A stretch of DNA of 64,000 bases, taken from IMG/VR virus record IMGVR_UViG_3300021960_000046, positions 22,740 to 86,739 of that record; one strand, given 5' to 3'. The stretch is from a virus. The notes under the pieces were generated by a model, which had not been told where the DNA came from, ran no database searches, and worked only from the letters and a program-made list of their open reading frames with translations. Shown here in pieces: positions 58,947-64,000 of this stretch; positions within the stretch are counted from its first letter, which is position 1, and each line of letters opens with the position of its first letter. The translations under genes were made by a program, and so were the position numbers.

Positions 58947-60670
58947 TAATATGTTCCTCCGTCAATTTGTGTAACAGCAACTTCACCTGTTGTAACTGAG
59001 AAGTTGTCGCTAGTAAATGAAGCAACACCAATATTTGATGTTGAAGCTAATTCACCGACAATCTGTATTGTTCTACCAGAAGCAATAGTATTAATACCTT
59101 CTCCTGCTAAGAACTCTAATGTACCACCTAATGGTACACTTCCTTGTGTAGAACTTTCATCTGTGAAATATAATGGGTCAGCAAGTTTGTTTGAAGAAAT
59201 AGAACCAGCTAACATTGCGTCTGTAATACCTAATGCTTTAACTCGTAAAGCGTCAGCAAAAACTTCGATTGAAGAATTATCAACTTCAACATTTAAAGTA
59301 TTACCTGTTTTACTTAATGCGTCTCCGGCTGTAACTTGACCTAGACCTGAGAATTGTACAAAGTCAAATGGGTCTGTACCAATTGTACCAACACCCTCTG
59401 CAAGTACCCAACCTGAATTGTTATATGTTGTACCGTGTGTAATGAATACAAAGTCACCACCTGCGGCCTCAGTAGGAGTATCAAAGTCTAAAGCTCTTGT
59501 TAATAATGATGTTGATGTAAGTACATAGATACCATTATGAGCTTTATTAGTTTCGCCGTTAACTATAATTCTATCACCTACTACAATATCTGTATCACCG
59601 TCTAAATCACCACCTGCAATATCAAGTGCTGTAGAAAGTGTTAAGGTTGCACCAACACCAGCAGTACCATTGTTGTATGTAACGGTATCGCCTGTGATTG
59701 TTGCTAATGGTGTAGTAAGAATAGCATGACATTGTTCGTGTACATGTAAACCTTCTGCAACTGCGTCAACATATCTTTTGTTAACAAGTGAGTTGTCGTT
59801 TAGACCTGCTCTATTTTCGTAACCACTAGGAACATTAACAACACCTGTACCGTGTGGTGCTAATTCAATATCTTTGTTGCTAGCAGTAGTTACAATTGAT
59901 TGCCCATTTACGGTAATGTCATCAACAACTAAAGAGGTTAATCCTGCAATATCTGTTGTTGTAGCACCAAGTTGAATTGTAGTTGAACCTAAAACAATTT
60001 CACCGTTTGTAGATAACTTAGCATTTGTTACTGCGTCATCTTTAATTTGTGCTGTATCAACACCTGAGTTTGTGATGTTGATTGTAATTTCGTTGTTTGT
60101 AACTTCGGTATCTAATCCAGTACCGCCTGTAAATGTTAATGTCTCAGCAGTATTGTAAACATCTGTTCCGACATCACCATCTAAATTAATAAACTGATTA
60201 ACGGTACCAAATGATAGTACACCAGAACCATCAGTTTTTAAGAACTGACCTGCTGTGCCGTCACCATTGGGTAGTGTGAATGTTGTTGATGTTGTTACAT
60301 CATTAGGTGCCTTTAAGGCAATGAATGAAGTACCATTATTAGTAGCTTCGTTAAATCTTAAAATACCAGCAGTAGATGATTGGTTACCAATGTTTAACTC
60401 ATCAATAGCAGAGTTATTATCTGTTATGATTGCTGAACTAGGAGTTAATTCGCCGTGTACATGGTCTAAAAGAGCGGTAAAATACTTACCACCAATTATA
60501 TCAATACTGGTTGCGTCACCGTTAAGGTCAACGGGACCAGTACCAATAAACATTCTATCGCCATTATTTACCTGCGTACCTGTTCCGTATGCGTAGGCTA
60601 ATTCACCTTGTTTGAGTGTACTAGGTGTACTAGTGGACGAACTTCGTTTTATCTGTACTATTGTTGACAT
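58946..60670 (-). CDS. tail fibre protein
   Basis: 574 residues. Opens with TIVQIKRSSSTSTPSTLKQGELAYAYGT (the GELAY fibre motif), contains KLPNGDGTAGQFLKTDGSGVLSFG-type strands and a C-terminal half with Gly/Asp/Thr repeats. Ends in SDNFSVTTGEVAVTQIDGGTY. Ser/Thr/Gly-rich, no enzymatic motif. Likely a trimeric fibre shaft. Confidence 0.78.
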   Translation of the reverse strand: MSTIVQIKRSSSTSTPSTLKQGELAYAYGTGTQVNNGDRMFIGTGPVDLNGDATSIDIIGGKYFTALLDHVHGELTPSSAIITDNNSAIDELNIGNQSSTAGILRFNEATNNGTSFIALKAPNDVTTSTTFTLPNGDGTAGQFLKTDGSGVLSFGTVNQFINLDGDVGTDVYNTAETLTFTGGTGLDTEVTNNEITINITNSGVDTAQIKDDAVTNAKLSTNGEIVLGSTTIQLGATTTDIAGLTSLVVDDITVNGQSIVTTASNKDIELAPHGTGVVNVPSGYENRAGLNDNSLVNKRYVDAVAEGLHVHEQCHAILTTPLATITGDTVTYNNGTAGVGATLTLSTALDIAGGDLDGDTDIVVGDRIIVNGETNKAHNGIYVLTSTSLLTRALDFDTPTEAAGGDFVFITHGTTYNNSGWVLAEGVGTIGTDPFDFVQFSGLGQVTAGDALSKTGNTLNVEVDNSSIEVFADALRVKALGITDAMLAGSISSNKLADPLYFTDESSTQGSVPLGGTLEFLAGEGINTIASGRTIQIVGELASTSNIGVASFTSDNFSVTTGEVAVTQIDGGTY

Positions 60671-60673
60671 GCG

Positions 60674-60946
60674 TTAATAATTCCCACAATTAAATGTTAG
60701 TGTACCTGTTGTTGTTATAATTTCGTTTCTTGTAACAAATTTACCGTCACTTGCCCGATACTGCAACATAGCACCATCTTCGACATTAGCGGCGTCAACA
60801 TCACCGAGTAGTTTTAATTGTAAAGTGGAATTCTGAGCCGCTTGTCCGGACGGTAGCGTAACCGAAACTTTCTGTGGACCTGAGCTGGTATTAACATTAA
60901 TATCAGCGGTTATATTATTCTTGGTTCCAATTGTGGCGTCTACCAT
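60674..60946 (-). CDS. small structural protein of the fibre operon
   Basis: 90 residues: QKVSVTLPSGQAAQNSTLQLKLLGDVDAANVEDGAMLQYRASDGKFVTRNEI, the MLQYRxSDGKFVxR pattern that recurs in marine phage fibre proteins. Follows a late promoter. Function within the virion unknown. Confidence 0.65.
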   Translation of the reverse strand: MVDATIGTKNNITADINVNTSSGPQKVSVTLPSGQAAQNSTLQLKLLGDVDAANVEDGAMLQYRASDGKFVTRNEIITTTGTLTFNCGNY

Positions 60947-60970
60947 AATTCTCTCTCTTCTACTCTTCTA

Positions 60971-60978
60971 TATTTATA
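60971..60978 (-). promoter_or_regulatory. late promoter (TATAAATA) for the 58-60.9 kb fibre genes
   Basis: Exact TATAAATA on the minus strand, 25 nt before the 90-residue gene. Confidence 0.65.
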
Positions 60979-60991
60979 AAGGATAGATTTG

Positions 60992-61330
60992 TTAAATGGA
61001 GACTTGTGGTCTTACTTGAATAAGACCTTCAATAACTCTAGTAACCTCACCAGCGGCGCTTGTGATTTCTAAATCATAGACATATCTAGTTGCATCCAAG
61101 GCGGCAGTTTGAGCTGCTGTCATGGATAATGTAACAATACCAGTTGTAGGGTCTGTAGCAATTGTACTGGTTATTGTGCTTCTTGTTTTTGTGCTAGCAT
61201 ACCCTTTGGCCATTTTGGCCTCTGCTGTATATCCAGACAAATTAAAAAGATTTCCGTTTGCGTCTTTTACCGTAACATCTGAGTTAAATGTTGCGCCTTG
61301 GTCTATAGTTAGGTTAGCTATTGCTGCCAT
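60992..61330 (-). CDS. virion structural domain protein
   Basis: 112 residues: NLTIDQGATFNSDVTVKDANGNLFNLSGYTAEAKMAKGYAS, then RYVYDLEITSAAGEVTRVIEGLIQVRPQV. This matches a beta-sandwich family frequent in tail/baseplate regions (G.tf......dG...dLsGY.a......GrYvYDLei......R..EG...V.P). Its role is not known. Confidence 0.72.
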   Translation of the reverse strand: MAAIANLTIDQGATFNSDVTVKDANGNLFNLSGYTAEAKMAKGYASTKTRSTITSTIATDPTTGIVTLSMTAAQTAALDATRYVYDLEITSAAGEVTRVIEGLIQVRPQVSI

Positions 61331-61331
61331 T

Positions 61332-61526
61332 TTATTTCTTTGTCTCTACTTTTAACAATTCTGATATTTTACCGTTGTAATAAGTAGTCAGTACATCAAT
61401 TTTCTCAATTTCTAATTCCAATCGAGTTTTGTTTACTTGAATTTCTTGTCGAACGGTAATGTAGTTTTGCAATTCAGGACTAAACTTAGTCTCATCATAT
61501 TCAACTCCATCAATTTTTATAGTCAT
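61332..61526 (-). CDS. small DUF6447-like protein
   Basis: 64 residues: MTIKIDGVEYDETKFSPELQNYI followed by a helical hairpin with QEIQVNKTRLELEIEKIDVL. The IDGxEYD start and helix pattern fit a small phage family (DUF6447-like). Function unknown. Own late promoter upstream. Confidence 0.6.
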   Translation of the reverse strand: MTIKIDGVEYDETKFSPELQNYITVRQEIQVNKTRLELEIEKIDVLTTYYNGKISELLKVETKK

Positions 61527-61544
61527 AATTATCTCCTTTAGTTA

Positions 61545-61552
61545 TATTTATA
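61545..61552 (-). promoter_or_regulatory. late promoter (TATAAATA) for the 61 kb genes
   Basis: Exact TATAAATA on the minus strand, overlapping the end of the 131-residue gene, 19 nt before the next ATG. Confidence 0.6.
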
Positions 61553-61943
61553 ACATAAATTCAGCCTTGTACCACTTTTTTATGTCTGGTACCATGCCTT
61601 TATCTTCATCTATAGGCAACACCTTATCTAAAATTGCGTTATATTCTTCTTTAGAGGCACCATATGGCCTAAAATAAGGGTCATTACCATAAAGTAAATC
61701 TTTGTCATTTAGTAAATCATAAAAATCTTCTTTAAAGTCATGTGTCAACCACCATGCATAACAAATAGCAACTGCATAACTCTTAGCTGGGTATATCCAC
61801 CCCATGTCTTTTTCATTAAAGTATCTAATAGCGTTATCTATAATATCTTCACTTTTAAACACTTCGACCATAGATAAATCATCTTCATGTTTAGGATTCA
61901 ATCTATGATATAATTCTTGTTTTATTTTCCAGTCTTTCATCAT
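61548..61943 (-). CDS. conserved phage protein of unknown function
   Basis: 131 residues, Trp/Tyr-rich: YFNEKDMGWIYPAKSYAVAICYAWWLTHDFKEDFYDLLND and YGNDPYFRPYGASKEEYNAIL. No signal peptide. It overlaps the radical-SAM gene by 41 nt and is coupled to it, so it may be its partner. I do not recognise the family. Confidence 0.65.
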   Translation of the reverse strand: MMKDWKIKQELYHRLNPKHEDDLSMVEVFKSEDIIDNAIRYFNEKDMGWIYPAKSYAVAICYAWWLTHDFKEDFYDLLNDKDLLYGNDPYFRPYGASKEEYNAILDKVLPIDEDKGMVPDIKKWYKAEFML

Positions 61944-62847
61944 ACCAATCTAATAATCCTTTGTAACCGTTACAACCGTTGGTTAAGTCTTTTACATACC
62001 TATAATGTTCTGTCAAACATGTGCCGTAGTATGCACATTGACGACAAATATCTGAGACATTTTTTATAGGCTCCTGTTCTGCCCATTGTAGATAGTTTTC
62101 AAAAGTTTCTAACTCTTTAAAGTATTCATTATCATTTATATCAAATTCTAATACTGCAAATTTACCACTAGGTGTAATATATATGTGGTCATCAGAAAAG
62201 GCATTATACTCACCTCTTAAACTCATAATAATTTTGCCTTCATTAACAAAATCAAATTTCTTTCTGATAGGGCTATCTATCCACTTTTTAACAAATTCTT
62301 CAAAATCTTTATGTGTTACATTATGTTGATTTGCTTGATTAGTTGAATATGGTTTTATCTCAACACTTTCAACACTAGAACAAGCATTTAACATAATAAT
62401 CATTTCTTCAACATCTTTTTCAATTACTTGTTGACTTGCAAGTATTAATACGGCAATAGGCACCTCACTTCTTAACATATTCTGATAAACTTTATCAGAT
62501 TTCTCCCTTGCCTCAAAGTCATAACTTACTGATAAGTAAAAGTCATTTTCAAAAAAACCTTCATGCAACATTGAGAAGTTAGTAATAATATTTATTTTCC
62601 CACCATAATATTTTCTTATCACATCTCTCATGCCATAAAAGTAATCTTTCTTTAAGGCGCCTATTTCTCCCCCGTATAAGTCTATCCAATCAATTTCTCT
62701 TTTCTTGGATATTTCGTCAAGTCTTTTATCTAACTCGACTAAACTAATTCTTTTTTGGTCTCTTAATTGTTCTGGTGTTAAGTAACAAAAGTCACAACTA
62801 AAATTGCAAAAGTAACTAGGATTAATTGATATGGTTATAGGTTTCAT
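61903..62847 (-). CDS. radical SAM protein with SPASM-like C-terminus
   Basis: 314 residues. Radical SAM cluster motif CNFSCDFC at 14-21 (CxxxCxxC), LYGGEIGAL (GGE, SAM amino group contact), and a C-terminal Cys-rich end (CRQCAYYGTC ... NGC) typical of SPASM/twitch auxiliary cluster domains, used by enzymes that modify peptides or proteins. It overlaps the upstream oxygenase gene by 4 nt. Reaction and substrate are unknown; the ferredoxin at 4433-4771 could be the electron source (inference). Confidence 0.85.
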   Translation of the reverse strand: MKPITISINPSYFCNFSCDFCYLTPEQLRDQKRISLVELDKRLDEISKKREIDWIDLYGGEIGALKKDYFYGMRDVIRKYYGGKINIITNFSMLHEGFFENDFYLSVSYDFEAREKSDKVYQNMLRSEVPIAVLILASQQVIEKDVEEMIIMLNACSSVESVEIKPYSTNQANQHNVTHKDFEEFVKKWIDSPIRKKFDFVNEGKIIMSLRGEYNAFSDDHIYITPSGKFAVLEFDINDNEYFKELETFENYLQWAEQEPIKNVSDICRQCAYYGTCLTEHYRYVKDLTNGCNGYKGLLDWYDERLENKTRIIS

Positions 62848-63401
62848 TTGTATATTGTCAAATCAACTGGCATTGCTAATCTTATTTTACCTTTAAATGT
62901 TTCTACATTGTGATATAGAAAACTAGGAAACATTAAAACATCACCTGTTTGTGGAGAAAATCTTAACGGTTCAAACATTTTATTAAATTCAGGTAAATAT
63001 CCTCGGTTTGCATTTGTACGAGGGTCGTGTAATACAATATCACCACCGTGATTGTTTTCACATAACAAATAAAACACAGCACTTATATGACTACCAGAAT
63101 GATTGTGTTTAGGCATAGCATAATTTGCACCATATCCTGTCAACCAACCTCTTAAATCATAATCTCTTTCATATAACTCTAAGTATGGACTACAATAAGC
63201 TCTAAAGATAGGTAACACATTTTCATCTCTAAAAGTCCTTAAAAATGGGTCATCTAAAATATTATCACCACTTACATTAGCAGATTTCTTATTTGCGTCA
63301 CCATACTTTGTTAATAAATGTTGAACAACTCCAGTATTCTCTTCAATAGATGATTTTAAAATTGGTGTTGCAAATGAAAAATTTAAACCTTTAATAATCA
63401 T
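62844..63401 (-). CDS. 2OG-Fe(II) oxygenase-like protein (PF13759-like), no. 11
   Basis: 185 residues. LTGYGANYAMPKHNHSGSH (H99-x-H101), ISAVFYLLCEN, LHDPRTNANRG, then GDVLMFPSFLYHNVE (H164) and GKIRLAMPV (R174). It is sandwiched between two radical-SAM/SPASM genes with 4-nt overlaps at both sides, so the three are expressed as one unit. Confidence 0.87.
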   Translation of the reverse strand: MIIKGLNFSFATPILKSSIEENTGVVQHLLTKYGDANKKSANVSGDNILDDPFLRTFRDENVLPIFRAYCSPYLELYERDYDLRGWLTGYGANYAMPKHNHSGSHISAVFYLLCENNHGGDIVLHDPRTNANRGYLPEFNKMFEPLRFSPQTGDVLMFPSFLYHNVETFKGKIRLAMPVDLTIYK

Positions 63402-64000
63402 ATACTTTCGTCCACATAAGGTGTTACTTCTTTATTTAGTCCATTGATTTTTAGTATATCTGGTGCTATACTTTTCATCTTACGACAATGTTGTTCTACT
63501 AAACCATGTTCTTTATAATCTTTAATTGTCTTTCTACAACCATTACATATTTGAAACATAGGACAAGTTAAACAAGATTGTTTCATCATTGACAAATTCA
63601 TATCACTTGATAATGGTTGAAAGAACTCACCTTGCATTTCTTTTTCAAAATTAATAGGTTTATCTTTATCATCACCAAATGCACCACAAGAATAGTAATC
63701 GCCACCTGGATTAAAGGCACGAATACCTGCGTCACAGGTTCTATGTAAAGGACAAAGAGTTTGTTCTCTTCTTAATCTCTTCGCCATTTGTTTTGTGTTA
63801 AACTCCCAAGGTGCTAAACCTTGATTGTATATCTCAACATATGTTTTGTATATGTCACCTTTTAAAAATGGTCTCTCTTGTTCACCACTTGCCATTGCAT
63901 AATTTAATTTACATTCTACACCTGTTTTGTCTTTAGATAAATTTTCAAATGTATTATCTGGTTCAAAACCTGCTGACATTTCATAAGCCAATTCTACATT
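63398..64000 (-). CDS. SPASM-domain protein, C-terminal part (5' end outside the window)
   Basis: The frame is open to the edge of the window, so the 5' part is missing. The visible 200 residues hold SPASM-type cysteines: CPLHRTC, YYSCGAFGDD, SCLTCPMFQICNGC, HC. This is the auxiliary-cluster domain of a second radical-SAM protein; the CxxxCxxC core would lie in the missing part. A TTG inside the frame is not taken as start because the frame continues upstream. Confidence 0.75.
   Translation of the reverse strand, partial: NVELAYEMSAGFEPDNTFENLSKDKTGVECKLNYAMASGEQERPFLKGDIYKTYVEIYNQGLAPWEFNTKQMAKRLRREQTLCPLHRTCDAGIRAFNPGGDYYSCGAFGDDKDKPINFEKEMQGEFFQPLSSDMNLSMMKQSCLTCPMFQICNGCRKTIKDYKEHGLVEQHCRKMKSIAPDILKINGLNKEVTPYVDESI

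Noticed and set aside
1-64000. Temperate phage or integrated element
   Set aside because: No integrase, repressor, attachment site or host gene is found; the gene set is that of a virulent T4-like phage.

Overview
The window is a contiguous 64 kb piece of a T4-like myovirus genome, low in GC. Every gene lies on the minus strand, so transcription runs from high to low coordinates. The core T4 gene set is present in T4-like order: replication (45, 44, 62, regA, 43), recombination (46, 47, uvsW, uvsY), the late sigma factor (55), and morphogenesis (13 to 23). The accessory genes are typical of marine T4-like phages: hsp20, cobS with a cobT-like VWA gene, mazG, peptide deformylase, rimK, bS21, 2OG-Fe(II) oxygenases, a tryptophan halogenase, and a heme oxygenase next to a ferredoxin-dependent bilin reductase. 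No photosynthesis genes are seen. A phage-borne bS21 and a PcyX-like reductase point to a pelagiphage-like virus of SAR11 or another marine alphaproteobacterium. The host is an inference.

Layout. 1-11 kb holds a DUF4338-like gene, DNA polymerase, a ferredoxin, an Sm-like protein, a RimK-RimB fusion, RegA, the clamp loader and clamp, three CCA-encoding tRNA genes (Thr-TGT, Gly-GCC, Gly-TCC) and hsp20. 11-12 kb holds an unassigned structured RNA of about 350 nt directly downstream of a TTG-started bS21 gene. 12-19 kb holds the CobS/CobT-like AAA-VWA pair, a nucleotidyltransferase-cupin fusion, MazG, a GIY-YIG-like protein and a second DUF4338-like protein. 19-28 kb holds def, 46, 47, 55, uvsW and uvsY, interleaved with five 2OG oxygenases. 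28-43 kb is head, neck, tail and packaging. 43.5-48.2 kb is a six-gene, fully overlapping redox island (bilin reductase, heme oxygenase, three 2OG oxygenases, halogenase). 48-61.5 kb is the fibre region, including three tandem cassettes of a Gly/His-rich fibre plus a Trp-rich 150-residue protein. 61.5-64 kb holds two radical-SAM/SPASM proteins flanking another 2OG oxygenase; the last gene runs off the window.

Regulation. Early and middle genes are preceded by sigma70-like promoters (TTGACA-like, 16-17 bp, TATAGT/TATAAT/TAGGAT). Late genes are preceded by the T4 late promoter octamer TATAAATA, matching the gene 55 sigma factor. Strong hairpin-plus-U terminators follow the major capsid gene, cobS and the nucleotidyltransferase-cupin gene.

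The points most worth following up are the unidentified RNA beside bS21, the bilin/halogenase/oxygenase island, the eleven 2OG oxygenases scattered through core operons, the triplicated adhesin cassettes, the paired DUF4338 (DruA-like) proteins, and the radical-SAM/2OG cluster.
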